Shown here: positions 9,445 through 18,930 of the stretch, one piece after another
Layout of the letters: every line of letters starts with the position of its first letter
How positions within the stretch are numbered: the first letter of the stretch is position 1
DNA from: Ypsolopha sequella
Lineage: Eukaryota; Arthropoda; Insecta; Lepidoptera; Ypsolophidae
DNA: 64,000 nucleotides
Direction of reading: 5' to 3'
NCBI GenBank assembly: GCA_934047225.1
Contig: OW203985.1
Span: 11,680,701 to 11,744,700 of the forward strand
The notes under the pieces: model-generated
Seen by the model: the letters and a program-made list of their open reading frames with translations, nothing else
What the model was told of the DNA's origin: nothing
Database searches by the model: none
Program-made: the position numbers and the translations under genes

Positions 9445-12400
9445 TCAACTGACGTCTGGAATAATACTTGTTGTTCGTGGTGTCGCCTGTGATGCGCAAC
9501 ATACGACCTTTTTCTCTTCTCCCGTAATCTCGGGCTGAGTAGGTATTTCTGTAGGCCACTCGGAGGGGTTTTCTCTCAGGAAGGACGGGCCGCTGTACCA
9601 CTGATGTTGGCTGTCGAAAGAGGTCGGGACTTCTCTTGTCGCATCGTCCGCTACATTGAATTTTGTAGGTATCCATCGCCACTCGCTTGTTAATGTTGTC
9701 TCCTCTATGGCGGCGACTCTATGTGCGACGTAAGGCTTGTATGATCTCGCGCCGTTTCTTATCCACGCGAGAACTGTCTTGCTGTCTGACCAGTACGTCT
9801 TGGACGTGGGTTTCTGTCTGTGTTCTTCTAACACTGTAGCGGCCATTCTGCTGCCCAGGACGGCGGCTTGTAGCTCAAGACGTGGCACGGAGATGACTTT
9901 GAGTGAAGCCACACGAGCCTTTGCTGTGATGAGTGACACGTGTACGCTGCCGTCGGGTGCCTCCGCCCGCCAGTATAGTGCGGCGGCGTATGCAGTCGTG
10001 CACACGACAAAGACGTGTAGTTGCAGTGACTGTGATTCGCTGTACTGTAGATAACATCTGGGTATGCTGACGTCGCACAGGCTTTTCAGGTGACTCATCC
10101 ACGTAGCCCACTGTGTAGCGAGGTCTTCTGGTATTTTGGTGTCCCAGTCTGTCCCTCTGCGCCATACTTCTTGTAGTATCTTTTTGGCCTGGATGGTGAC
10201 AGGTGAAGCCAGGCCCAATGGATCGTAGATTGACATGACGATTTTGAGAGCCTCTCGTTTCGTCGGCGCCTGTTCTGTGAGCAATGCTGGAGGTAGGCGG
10301 GCTAAGTCCAAGTTGAAGCTGAGCTCATCTGATTGTGGTTTCCAGATGAGCCCCAGCACCTTCTCTGTCTTGGTACCGTCGTCGAGCTTTACTGGCTGTG
10401 TAGTCGTGCTTCTGTTTTCTGTTAGGGCTTCGAGCGTCTTAGATGAGTTGGACGCCCAGCCTCGTAGGTCGAAGTTGCCCTTGCTATGGATCTCTCGTAC
10501 TTGCTTGGATACTTCTATGGCTTCTTCTTCTGTTCTGAAGCTGTCTAGGTAGTCGTCCATGTAGTGATTCTCTGTTATCGCTCTGACTGCCGTAGGATAC
10601 GTATCTCTGTATTTTTCAGCATTTCTGTTCTTTACGTATATCGCAATTGTCGGTGAGCTGGTCGCGCCGAATATAAGCGAAGTCATTCTGTATTCATCTG
10701 GTGGGCCGTCTCGTCGCTCGTCTCTCCACAGGTATCGTAGCGCGTCTCTGTCTTCGCACCGCACGCCAATTCTCATAAACATTTCGGCTATGTCTGCTGT
10801 TACGGCGACTCGGTGTTGACGGAACCTCATAAGAACCCCCGGCAGTGACTTGAGTAGGTCCGGGCCGGTGAGCAGATGGCTGTTGAGGCAGTGTCCCTTT
10901 GTAGTAGCCGCTGCGTCGTGAACTATTCTCATCTTGTCCGGTTTCATAGGATTGAAGACCGGAAAATGCGGCAGGTACCATGTGCAATCTCGTGTTTTTT
11001 CTGTGGGTGCCAGCTCTGCGTATCCTTTCTGTATAAGCGCCTTCATCTGTTCACCATATTTTTGTTTTAGGTGAGCGTCTCTGTCGATGCGTTTCTCCGT
11101 CGAAATTAAGCGCCGTAGAGCGTTGTCGTAGTTGCTGGGTAACTTGACATCTGCGTGCTTCCATAGTAGAGGAGTTTCATAGCGACCATTCTCTGTCTCT
11201 TTCGTGCACGCTTCTAAGAGTTGGAGCGCGCGCCTTTCTGGGTCGCTTGCGGGCTTCTTAGGTTCGATGTCTATCGAGTCCAGCGCGAAGTAATGCTTCA
11301 ATTGTTCATCCATCCTTTGTTCTGTAGTTTCTATCTGTTCTGTTCTGTCGGCCAGGTGGTGAACGAAGTGTACTCGGCTGCCTATAGTGCGCGTGTCGGC
11401 TCCGTGTAGGACCCAGCCCAGTGGTGTGCGCGACGCGACGAGTTGATGTCGGTTGCCTCTCCTTGTCTCTGTTGCTAGGAGGAGATGCCAGTTGTCTTGA
11501 CCGATAATGATTGTAGGTTTGGCGTCTTCATATACGAGATGTTTTTCTATGTCGCGCAGATGCTTGCAGCCCCATACGTGTTGCTCTTCTATTGTTTGCG
11601 ACGATAGTTTGAGGTCTTCTATAGTGCGCGCTTGTATCTTCATTGGTCGGTCTTGCCCTTGGATAGTGAGGGTGACGCGACGTGACGAGCCCGATAGTAT
11701 CTTGGAGTCTGATATGGTTTCGAGGTGAAGTGGCTCGCACGGTCCCGTAGCGCCAATCTGTTGTGCGACGTGCTCGTCGATCAAGGTGACGGTAGAACCG
11801 TCGTCCAGGAGCGCGTGCGTGTGTAGTTGTCCGCTGGGGCCGGAGACTCGTACTGGTATAATTTTCAGGTATGCGTATCTGTTGCGGCTGGTGTGAGTAG
11901 ATGTTACTATCTCCTTATTTTCTGTCTTTGCCTGTTCTTGCTTCGTTATGAAGTGTAGCATAGGATGATGACTACGTTCGCAGCCGTCCTTGTCGCACTT
12001 GCGCCTCGGGCATCTGTGTGTATTGTTCCTGTAGCGCAGGCATCTGTAGCATAGATGGTTCTTCTTTGCCATGTTCCATCTTTCGTCGGCGGTAGCTAGT
12101 TTGAAGGACTCGCATTCTATCTCTTTGTGATCCTTTCTCTCGCAGATAGTGCACGGGTACTTGTTTGTTCGCTCTTCTCTATTATTTGCGGCGTGGGCGC
12201 GTTGTAATTTTCTGTAGTTCTGTGGCGCCGCGCCGTCCTCTATGATTTGCTCGGGTGGTGTGAATTTGCTGCATCTGTCTGCTTCTCTGTCCATGAAGTT
12301 GCTAAATTGAAGTAGGTCGGAGTCTGTATTCTGTTGTTCTGCAGTGTAGTCGAACCAGCGATAGCGGAGTGCCGGCGTGAGTTTTTCTATGACGTTCTTC

Positions 12401-13446
12401 ATGGTCTCTGGGCTGGCTAAGTAGTGCGCCTTCCCGAGGTACCGTATTGTAGCGACGCAGTTCTTCGTCTTGTTAGCAAACAGGCAGATGTCACGTGGAG
12501 AGTCTGTAGTTCGTGGCATGCTGCGCAGTTTCTCTAGCTCGGCGAGGGCGATCGCGTCGGGACGTCCGAATCTCGCTTCTAGGGCACTCATGATGTCCTC
12601 TGGTGGCGTGTTGACAATTAGCAGGCTGGTAACGGCTTCCTTGGCTTTTCCTTTCAGTGCTCGGCGTAGTCTCGCTGTATTTTCGGCCGCAGAATAGGCT
12701 TTGGAAGACTCGAAGAATACAGACTTAAAGGCTAGCCATTCGTTGTGAGAGCCGTTGAATGGTGGCAGCTCTCCGAAGTATCTATGCGGCGTGACTGTGA
12801 TAGGTGTAGATCTCGCAGCGGCGGCGATGGCTTGCGCTAGTTCGGACAGGTCTAACTTCCCGGTCTGTGGTAGGTGCGTCGGAGCAGCGACGTGGGGCGG
12901 GGAAGGGACTATTTCCTCCTTGCTGAAGTTATATGCAGGAATTCGCTCTTCGATGATGGTAGCTGGCTTCTGTGTTTGCGGGACAGGCGCTGCTCGTGGT
13001 GCCTCTATTGCGGACTTCGCTGCTCTATGGTTACGAACGTTCTCCAGCGTCAGGTCTCCTTTGTTTTCTGGCGCTGATGCAGCTCGGTCTCGCTCCTGTC
13101 TATGTATCCACGTAGCGGTGCGTCGGAGTGTCTCGTTTTCTGTTGATGAAACGCTGTTGGTGTCGTCATCATCTGATTCGGCAGCTATCTTCTTCTTCTG
13201 TGCTATGGCGAGCTCCAACTTCAGCTTGGCTATTTCTTCGTCGGCTTTGGCTAGTCGATATGACTTGTTCGAACGTGACGATCTTCTACTCTTCTGTTTG
13301 GACGGCAGATTTTCTCTATGGTTATTGTTCTGCTGTTCTGACGGCGACAACGGAGGATGTTCATGATGGACTGGGAGATCTCTCTGTTGTACTTCCTCTT
13401 CTTGATTCTTCGGTTCCTTGGCTATTTGTGAACGCGTAGTCGGCAT
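9445..13446 (-). CDS. BEL/Pao Gag-protease-RT-RNase H polyprotein (C-terminally truncated by a stop)
   Basis: 1333 codons starting at ATG 13446, shortly after the 5' LTR and primer-binding site. Order: basic, Ser/Gln-rich coiled-coil Gag start; a DUF1759-like Gag core (about residues 220-400); zinc knuckles CTICERKDH, CYRCLRYRN and CDKDGCERSHHPMLH; an aspartic protease with ALLDDGSTVTLID; RT with VTADIAEMFMRIGV and catalytic YMDDYLDS; and RNase H (LHVFVVCTTAYAAALYW, VPRLELQAAVL, YWSDSKTVLAWI). The first RNase H Asp appears replaced in HVFVVCT. The frame ends at TGA 9442-9444 before the integrase. This is the usual BEL/Pao order with no envelope gene. Confidence 0.9.
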   Translation of the reverse strand: MPTTRSQIAKEPKNQEEEVQQRDLPVHHEHPPLSPSEQQNNNHRENLPSKQKSRRSSRSNKSYRLAKADEEIAKLKLELAIAQKKKIAAESDDDDTNSVSSTENETLRRTATWIHRQERDRAASAPENKGDLTLENVRNHRAAKSAIEAPRAAPVPQTQKPATIIEERIPAYNFSKEEIVPSPPHVAAPTHLPQTGKLDLSELAQAIAAAARSTPITVTPHRYFGELPPFNGSHNEWLAFKSVFFESSKAYSAAENTARLRRALKGKAKEAVTSLLIVNTPPEDIMSALEARFGRPDAIALAELEKLRSMPRTTDSPRDICLFANKTKNCVATIRYLGKAHYLASPETMKNVIEKLTPALRYRWFDYTAEQQNTDSDLLQFSNFMDREADRCSKFTPPEQIIEDGAAPQNYRKLQRAHAANNREERTNKYPCTICERKDHKEIECESFKLATADERWNMAKKNHLCYRCLRYRNNTHRCPRRKCDKDGCERSHHPMLHFITKQEQAKTENKEIVTSTHTSRNRYAYLKIIPVRVSGPSGQLHTHALLDDGSTVTLIDEHVAQQIGATGPCEPLHLETISDSKILSGSSRRVTLTIQGQDRPMKIQARTIEDLKLSSQTIEEQHVWGCKHLRDIEKHLVYEDAKPTIIIGQDNWHLLLATETRRGNRHQLVASRTPLGWVLHGADTRTIGSRVHFVHHLADRTEQIETTEQRMDEQLKHYFALDSIDIEPKKPASDPERRALQLLEACTKETENGRYETPLLWKHADVKLPSNYDNALRRLISTEKRIDRDAHLKQKYGEQMKALIQKGYAELAPTEKTRDCTWYLPHFPVFNPMKPDKMRIVHDAAATTKGHCLNSHLLTGPDLLKSLPGVLMRFRQHRVAVTADIAEMFMRIGVRCEDRDALRYLWRDERRDGPPDEYRMTSLIFGATSSPTIAIYVKNRNAEKYRDTYPTAVRAITENHYMDDYLDSFRTEEEAIEVSKQVREIHSKGNFDLRGWASNSSKTLEALTENRSTTTQPVKLDDGTKTEKVLGLIWKPQSDELSFNLDLARLPPALLTEQAPTKREALKIVMSIYDPLGLASPVTIQAKKILQEVWRRGTDWDTKIPEDLATQWATWMSHLKSLCDVSIPRCYLQYSESQSLQLHVFVVCTTAYAAALYWRAEAPDGSVHVSLITAKARVASLKVISVPRLELQAAVLGSRMAATVLEEHRQKPTSKTYWSDSKTVLAWIRNGARSYKPYVAHRVAAIEETTLTSEWRWIPTKFNVADDATREVPTSFDSQHQWYSGPSFLRENPSEWPTEIPTQPEITGEEKKVVCCASQATPRTTSIIPDVS

Positions 13447-13712
13447 GATGCTGTTTGATATCCGGCTTCTCTATGGGCAATGTCCGGCTCGAAGATCCAA
13501 TGTGCGGGGCAGCCGGGCTTGCTGGAATAGCAGAGCGTACGACCAACCGCGGGGAGCGTTCTCGTACTGAATCGTCGAAGGACGGACGGAGGATAACTGG
13601 GAATTGGCGACAATAAAACTGTGCTTTTGTATTTGGTATCCCAGTTGAGATCTGCCAGTATTGCCTCTTGTTGTAGTTAGTAGTAAGAAGGTCGGAATGT
13701 GAATGAATGACC

Positions 13713-13743
<31 letters not shown>

Positions 13744-13985
13744 GCGCCCAAGCAAGGCACCCTCCGGAGGTCACGGTGGGAGGGAGGTGGAGAATGCTCA
13801 TAGCATACCAACGTAACCGGTTACGTTGGTTATGTGGGACTCACTGAGTGCCTACCCACTAAACTCCACCTAATTTGGTTTGGCCCGTGAGGGTCTTAAA
13901 ACCTTTATCTGAAGCGACCCCCTCTGGGGAAAGGGGGCGCTAGCGGAGCCCTATAGGGGCATCCGCTGGATAAGAACACTAAGTG

Positions 13986-16844
13986 TTAATTTCTGGGTTG
14001 GGAGGAAGAGCTAGGCTCTGATCGTTTGGTTTGAGCCTTCAGCTCATCGAAGGCTTTCAGAAGGCGATTGAGATGGGCTGAGAGTTTGTCAGGGGGATCG
14101 GAGAGGACGTTTCTTGGTCTTCGAACCTTGTATCGGGATGTAGACGGAGCAGTATAGGAGACTGTCTCGCGTACTAACGGATTGGGGTGTTCTTCAGAAG
14201 ATTTGAAGAAAGTCTCTGAGAGGGATTTCATGAATTGTTGGAGGGTGGGTAGCTCCAAATCACGATGGAGGTCTGCGTTGCGCACGTACCATGGTGCGTT
14301 GGCCGCTCTCCGACAGAATAAGTTCTGTACTACCTGCATTTTATACAGGACTTTGGGGTTCGCTTGTGCGAAGACAGGGGAAGCGTACGTTAACACAGGT
14401 CGGATGCAGACCTTGTATAGTGTTCGCTTGTTCCTGAGAGACATTTTACTGTGCCTGCCTAACATGCTGTTAAGCCGGTACAGATAGAAGCGGGCTGTGC
14501 GCGTCACTCTATTGACGTGGGGTGTAAAAGTTAGTCTCGAGTCCAGAGTGACTCCTAAGTATTTGGCAGTGCTATGCCAAGGGACAGGGGTACCTAGCAT
14601 TCTGACATTGGGGTTGTCATGGTGACGGCGTTTGTAGTCAAAGCGAATCGCGGAACTCTTATCTGGGTTCACATCGATGCGCCATCTTTGAAACCATTCT
14701 CCAAGGTCATCGATGGACTTTTGGAGTTTGGCGAGGATAGTCGGGGGGTTATGTCCTTTGACATAGAGAGCAGTATCATCTGCGAAGAGTGATAGCTGTA
14801 CCCCGTTTGTGGGGACGGGAATATCGTTTGTGTATAACGAGTAGAGGATAGGGGAGAGAACTGATCCCTGGGGGACTCCAGCCCTTAGGGGGCGTGGAGA
14901 GGAGAGCAGCCCTTCATGTCTGAAGCGGAATGAGCGATCTTTAAGGTATGATGCCACCATGCGGACAAGACGGTCGGAGAGGCCTGTCTTGTGTAGTTTG
15001 AATATGAGGCCTTCATGCCAGACTTTGTCGAATGCTTTCGCAACGTCAAAGAAAACAGCGACAGTAGGGTACCGTCTTGGGTAGAGTCCACTTAGTATGT
15101 ATTCTACTATACGGTGGACTTGTTGGGGGCAAGAGTGCTTGGCTCTGAAGCCGAATTGATAGGGATTGATGATCGGATCTCCATCTGTTGGGAATAAGTG
15201 TGTTTTCATGCGTGAAAGCATAACCCTCTCCAATAGTTTCCCCAATGATTTGAGGAGGCTAATTGGGCGGTGACTGGCAGGGAGGTTGAGTGGTTTCCCT
15301 GGTTTGGGTATACCTATGACTGTGGCTTCTTTCCACGCTTTTGGGAAGTGGCCGAAATTAAAACAAGCGTTAAATATGAGGGCTAGCAAGGTGAGTACTT
15401 GCTGGGGAAGGTGCTTGAGGGCTTTATTGGAGATCCCGTCCGCGCCTGGCACTTTCTTGGGTTTTAGGCCTCTGATGAAGAAGTGGATTTCATCTTCGGT
15501 CACTGTGATGGGGTCAGACGTGAGGGGGAGGGAGTTTCGATAGTGATTCTCGTCCTCCACCTCTTTTATGTGGGAGGGGTCAGTTGGTTGGGAGCTGGGA
15601 GAGCACTGTGAGGCAATGCTATCCGCAAAGCATTCTGCTTTTTCCTCGTCCTCGAAGGCTGTTGAGCCATCGGGGCAGGTCAGAGGGGGGATGTGAGTGA
15701 TTGCGTCTATCCTGAGAGCTCTCGCCATTGGATAGAACGCAACGTGTGATGGGGATATCTTTTCCATGAGCTCACTTCTACGGGATTCGTTGAGCTCAGA
15801 GAGAGCTGACTTAAGTTTGCGACTCAATTGATTCGCGGTCCGTCTGTATTCTGGGGTGGGATAGATTGCTGCTCTCCTTTGGGCTGCTCTCTTAGCTTTT
15901 AGTAGATTGGAGATTTCCAGGGGAAGCTGTTGGGGTGGCTTTGAGGAGGTCTTTTCGTTCTCTTTGAGAGAGGAATTGATTAGATCCGTTAGCGAGTCTA
16001 TTGTAGCATCAATTTTGTCTGTGCTATCAAAGTAGTCAGGTGGGAGGTTGAGGGGAGATTCGGGGGCATCTATGGCCGAAGCTAATGAGTTCTTGAAGCC
16101 TTCCCAATTTGTAAAGGTCTTGGGGGGAGGTAGAACGTCATTTGGGGGACCTAGTCTAAGGGAGACTGGGCGATGGTCAGAGCCAAGGTCATCTAGTGTT
16201 TCGATTGCCCTCAGATTCAGGGACACGCCCTTCGTGAGTGCAAAGTCTAAAACGTCTGGGGAGTGATCCGTATTATCAGGATAATGAGTCGGGGCGTATG
16301 GGGATAAGACATTGATCTCGAGTGCATTTGTTATGCCGAGGAGTTTTCTACCATTAGTATTGGTTTTTAGGCAGGTCCAGTCAGTGTGTTTAGAGTTGAA
16401 ATCTCCGAACATAATGACCGAATCGCCCATAGAGAGGAGAGCTTCAAAGTCTCTTTTAACAGGTCTTTTGGTGGGGGGGATGTAGATAGATGCTATGATT
16501 AGCGTTGGATGGCCTGACATGGCTAGTCTACATATAGTGGCTTCCATAGTCTCGAGTGGAGGCGTGGGAAGGGAAGAGCAGTGGAGGGCTTTCCTATAGT
16601 ATATGGCTGTCCCTCCGAGGGGATCTTCTTCTCTTCTATCATTTCGTAGAAGAGAGAATTTTGGGATCGAGAGCCCCTTAAGGTTCTTAGACTTAAGAAA
16701 CGTCTCTTGGAGGAGAAGTAGATCTACTTCGTTTTTTTGAAGGTAGAGTTTTAGCTCAGGGAGGTTTGAGCGTAAACCTCTACAGTTATAGGAGGTGAGC
16801 GAGATGCCCTTGGGTTTTTGTCTAGCTGTACGGGCTTGAGACAT
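13986..16844 (-). CDS. Jockey-like LINE ORF2: AP endonuclease and reverse transcriptase
   Basis: 952 aa, uninterrupted. The N-terminal endonuclease (about 1-235) shows SYNCRGL (Asn), LLQETFL (Glu), GGTAIYY, ASIYIPP, MFGDFNSKHTDW (Asp-Asn) and GSDHRPVSL (His). The RT (about 430-720) shows PGADGISNKAL, HRPISLLKSLGKLLERV, FDVAKAFDKVWHEGL, GVPQGSVLSPIL and FADDTALYV. A C-terminal Cys/His-poor tail ends the protein, and no RNase H domain is seen. Its start ATG overlaps the ORF1 stop as TAATG. Motifs fit the Jockey clade rather than R1; phylogeny was not run. The protein should nick target DNA and prime reverse transcription there, and its endonuclease is the candidate determinant of the shared LTR site. 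Confidence 0.93.
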   Translation of the reverse strand: MSQARTARQKPKGISLTSYNCRGLRSNLPELKLYLQKNEVDLLLLQETFLKSKNLKGLSIPKFSLLRNDRREEDPLGGTAIYYRKALHCSSLPTPPLETMEATICRLAMSGHPTLIIASIYIPPTKRPVKRDFEALLSMGDSVIMFGDFNSKHTDWTCLKTNTNGRKLLGITNALEINVLSPYAPTHYPDNTDHSPDVLDFALTKGVSLNLRAIETLDDLGSDHRPVSLRLGPPNDVLPPPKTFTNWEGFKNSLASAIDAPESPLNLPPDYFDSTDKIDATIDSLTDLINSSLKENEKTSSKPPQQLPLEISNLLKAKRAAQRRAAIYPTPEYRRTANQLSRKLKSALSELNESRRSELMEKISPSHVAFYPMARALRIDAITHIPPLTCPDGSTAFEDEEKAECFADSIASQCSPSSQPTDPSHIKEVEDENHYRNSLPLTSDPITVTEDEIHFFIRGLKPKKVPGADGISNKALKHLPQQVLTLLALIFNACFNFGHFPKAWKEATVIGIPKPGKPLNLPASHRPISLLKSLGKLLERVMLSRMKTHLFPTDGDPIINPYQFGFRAKHSCPQQVHRIVEYILSGLYPRRYPTVAVFFDVAKAFDKVWHEGLIFKLHKTGLSDRLVRMVASYLKDRSFRFRHEGLLSSPRPLRAGVPQGSVLSPILYSLYTNDIPVPTNGVQLSLFADDTALYVKGHNPPTILAKLQKSIDDLGEWFQRWRIDVNPDKSSAIRFDYKRRHHDNPNVRMLGTPVPWHSTAKYLGVTLDSRLTFTPHVNRVTRTARFYLYRLNSMLGRHSKMSLRNKRTLYKVCIRPVLTYASPVFAQANPKVLYKMQVVQNLFCRRAANAPWYVRNADLHRDLELPTLQQFMKSLSETFFKSSEEHPNPLVRETVSYTAPSTSRYKVRRPRNVLSDPPDKLSAHLNRLLKAFDELKAQTKRSEPSSSSQPRN

Positions 16845-18370
16845 TATAATGACGTGAGAAGGTGAGAGTGTTCTACGAGCGCAAGAAGGCGCTGTTGGGG
16901 GGTGCGTGAAGCGCGCAGCTTATTAGCTAATGACGAAATCTCGTGTACATTAATGTTCGAGATTACATCGTGGATAAGTCTCATATCATCAGCCAGGGAG
17001 GGCGTTAAGCCGTCTGATTGTGACTGAGACGTGACGGGGGAGGCGACGGGTGGTGTGTGTGGGGGGGTCTTTTTCGGGGCCCAGGCCTTGGTCCGGGGAG
17101 GGGCTGGCTGGGGGGTTGCCACTAGTGGCTTTCCCGGAAGGCTGGGGAAATTATTGGAGTTGATTGGTGGGGGTAAAAGGGGTGGGGGTTTGGTTGCCCT
17201 GAGTTTAGGCTTGGGTAGGGTGGAGCGTGGGGCACGGGGGCAGCCTCTGTAATTGGCTTTATGTCCAACCTGGTTACAGAGAACGCAGGCTGGAGGGGTA
17301 AGGTCTTCTAGGGGCCTTGGGCACTCTTTGGTGCTGTGGGGGTCGAGGCACTTAACGCACCTTGGGGGGGCTGTGCAGTTTGCAGCTGCGTGGCCATAGA
17401 GTTGGCAGCGACGGCATTGGCCGGGGTACCCGCGGCGGTTGGGTTTTTCTACTTTGATGCAAGAGAGCCCGCAGATTGTGCGGTCCTCTTTAAAGAGTGC
17501 CTTAGCGGCCGGGGAGTTGGTCATAATGACCAGGGCCAGGGGGAATCTCTTCCCTGAGCTGCTGTGCATCTTGTGCACAGCTTCAACAGGGAACCCCTGA
17601 TTTTTGAGATCATCCATGATCTCGTCATTGGATACCTCGAACGGCATCCCCCGAAGGACAGCGCGGACTTTGCGCTCTTCTTCGAGGGCGTGCGTGTGGT
17701 AGGGCCAGTCTTTGAGAAGTAGGAGCCTGATGAGACTCCTGAAGTCATTAATTGTAGGGGTCATGATCTTAATAGCCACGCCGGTATTGGTGGCTTGGGT
17801 GTAGGGGATATTTTTCTCGCTGCAAAGCTTGGAGAGAGCCGACCATTTGGTCTTGTCTCTCAACAAGACGGCGGGGGGGGTTTCCTTCTTTGCGAGGCGA
17901 GGCTCGCAGCGGGAGGCTACCTTAGGGGCCGTCTGGGTGGCCGGGGGAGGGCCAGTCTGGGTGGCCGGGGTGGGGGCAGGGGTTTCCTCTGTGGGGGAGA
18001 GGGGAGGGGAGGCTTTCCCCTTCTTTACCCTCTTTTTACGACTTTCAACCCTGGTGAAAGGGTTGATCTCGTCGTTGTTGATGGAACCTGTGAGGGTTCC
18101 ATCATTGGACATTTTGTCCGAAGAGTTTGAACTGTTTGAACTCGAGGAGATCGAGGGGGGGGCGGACCTCTTACGGTCAGAATTGGTGGACGAGTTGTCC
18201 GAAAACTCCATGCTCTGGGATGGAGAGGCAGGGGATTCTGTCTCGAACCTTTGGGGGTTCGTGACCTCCGAGGAAGCCTTGATGAGGCTTGCAAAGGCAT
18301 TCTCGTTGAAGACGAGGCCTTGGCTTTCGAAAAAGTTTTTTGTGAACTCTATCCATGGACCGTAATTCAT
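16844..18370 (-). CDS. Jockey-like LINE ORF1: Gag-like protein with three zinc knuckles
   Basis: 508 aa from ATG 18370 (MNYGPWIEF). The open frame extends further upstream to 18664, but that part reads the 15-bp repeats as VTPSR and then LTR sequence, so I prefer the internal ATG. A Ser-rich N-terminal half with basic RKKRVKKGK is followed by an RNA-binding-like region (RAVLRGMPFEVSNDEIMDDL) and three CCHC knuckles starting CRRCQLYGH, CVKCLDPHS and CVLCNQVGH (about residues 330-400). A Pro-rich tail follows. Such proteins coat element RNA. The stop TAA overlaps the ORF2 ATG. Confidence 0.9.
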   Translation of the reverse strand: MNYGPWIEFTKNFFESQGLVFNENAFASLIKASSEVTNPQRFETESPASPSQSMEFSDNSSTNSDRKRSAPPSISSSSNSSNSSDKMSNDGTLTGSINNDEINPFTRVESRKKRVKKGKASPPLSPTEETPAPTPATQTGPPPATQTAPKVASRCEPRLAKKETPPAVLLRDKTKWSALSKLCSEKNIPYTQATNTGVAIKIMTPTINDFRSLIRLLLLKDWPYHTHALEEERKVRAVLRGMPFEVSNDEIMDDLKNQGFPVEAVHKMHSSSGKRFPLALVIMTNSPAAKALFKEDRTICGLSCIKVEKPNRRGYPGQCRRCQLYGHAAANCTAPPRCVKCLDPHSTKECPRPLEDLTPPACVLCNQVGHKANYRGCPRAPRSTLPKPKLRATKPPPLLPPPINSNNFPSLPGKPLVATPQPAPPRTKAWAPKKTPPHTPPVASPVTSQSQSDGLTPSLADDMRLIHDVISNINVHEISSLANKLRASRTPQQRLLALVEHSHLLTSL

Positions 18371-18445
18371 GGCTAGGAGTGGGGGTAGAGGTGAAGGCAA
18401 AAGTGAAAGTAGGTGAAAAGTGGACGGGGGTGAAATTGGACTTGG

Positions 18446-18571
18446 GGTAAATCGGGACGGGGTGACTCGGGACGGGGTAACTCGGGACGGGGTAACTCGG
18501 GACGGGGTGACTCGGGACGGGGTGACTCGGGACGGGGTATCTCGGGACGGGGTAACTCGGGACGGGGTGAC
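18446..18571 (-). repeat. 15-bp tandem repeats at the LINE 5' end
   Basis: About eight copies of a 15-bp unit (plus strand CGGGACGGGGTRACT) end exactly where LTR sequence resumes. Their position at the 5' terminus matches the tandem promoter-like 5' UTR units of several LINEs. The unit is a multiple of three and reads as a pentapeptide repeat, which artificially extends the ORF1 frame. Confidence 0.85.
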
Positions 18572-18930
18572 AAGGAAATGTGTGAGCGAGACGGACTGAT
18601 TTTTATACCCCCTAACGCGGCAATACCTGACAGAGCCCAACTGCACTATTATGTATTTAATCAAACCTATTTTATTTACAATTATCGAGAATTACTATGT
18701 ATTTATATATTCTATATACTATTTTCCTATATGTATATCTAGGTTCATTAAAACACAAGGAAGCAGAAACTTTAATCAAATCACATACAGCTATAAAATT
18801 GAGATCAGGACACGTCTTACAAAATAATCAACTTATAACAATAAAATAAGCCTACTCTATCCTAGTATATACATATGTAGGTATCTATAGCCGCGCACGG
18901 ATAGCTCGCTATTCTGTCTCACACATATAC

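Larger units (their letters stand above)
13718..18571 (-). mobile_element. Jockey-like LINE, near full-length copy 2
   Basis: About 4.85 kb. The 5' end has eight 15-bp units (about 18450-18571), then ORF1 (16844-18370), ORF2 (13986-16844), a 3' UTR of about 240 bp, and poly(A), seen as T at 13718-13743. Both ORFs are open, so this copy may be a source element. Its 3' junction falls at exactly the same LTR base as copies 1 and 3. Confidence 0.9.
4964..18925 (-). mobile_element. BEL/Pao LTR retrotransposon inserted in LINE ORF2
   Basis: The insert is bounded by TGTGCGGGGC at 4964 and CTCACACA at 18925 and flanked by a 5-bp duplication TATAC (4959-4963 and 18926-18930). Removing it makes the LINE ORF2 continuous in frame. 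The minus-strand element has a 5' LTR at 13501-18925 (carrying a LINE), an internal region at 7829-13500 and a 3' LTR at 4964-7828 (carrying another copy). Next to the 5' LTR (13482-13500) the minus strand reads TTGGATCTTCGAGCCGGAC, a primer-binding site resembling the complement of an insect tRNA-Tyr 3' end. A purine-rich tract (about 7829-7840) precedes the 3' LTR. Pol carries stops and a frameshift, so this copy is dead. Confidence 0.9.
13501..18925 (-). repeat. BEL/Pao 5' LTR, interrupted by a near full-length LINE
   Basis: LTR sequence occupies 13501-13717 and 18572-18925. The inserted Jockey-like LINE lies between. Unlike the other LTR, no second ATGACCGCTCT is found. LTR sequence resumes at AAGGAAATG, so about 69 bp matching 7410-7478 of the other LTR, plus the duplication, are missing. 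This fits a target-site deletion at the LINE 5' junction. Confidence 0.85.

Noticed and set aside
12755..13366. 203-codon + strand ORF
   Set aside because: It is antisense to the BEL Gag frame and has no domain; Cys/Ser-rich composition is typical of a shadow frame.
18373..18664. Upstream extension of LINE ORF1 with VTPSR repeats
   Set aside because: It reads through the 15-bp 5' repeats and then BEL LTR sequence, so it is not part of the LINE protein.
4964..18925. Idea that one LINE insertion was copied to both LTRs by reverse transcription
   Set aside because: The two copies differ in 5' truncation and junction (duplication versus deletion) and carry many substitutions, so separate insertions are simpler.
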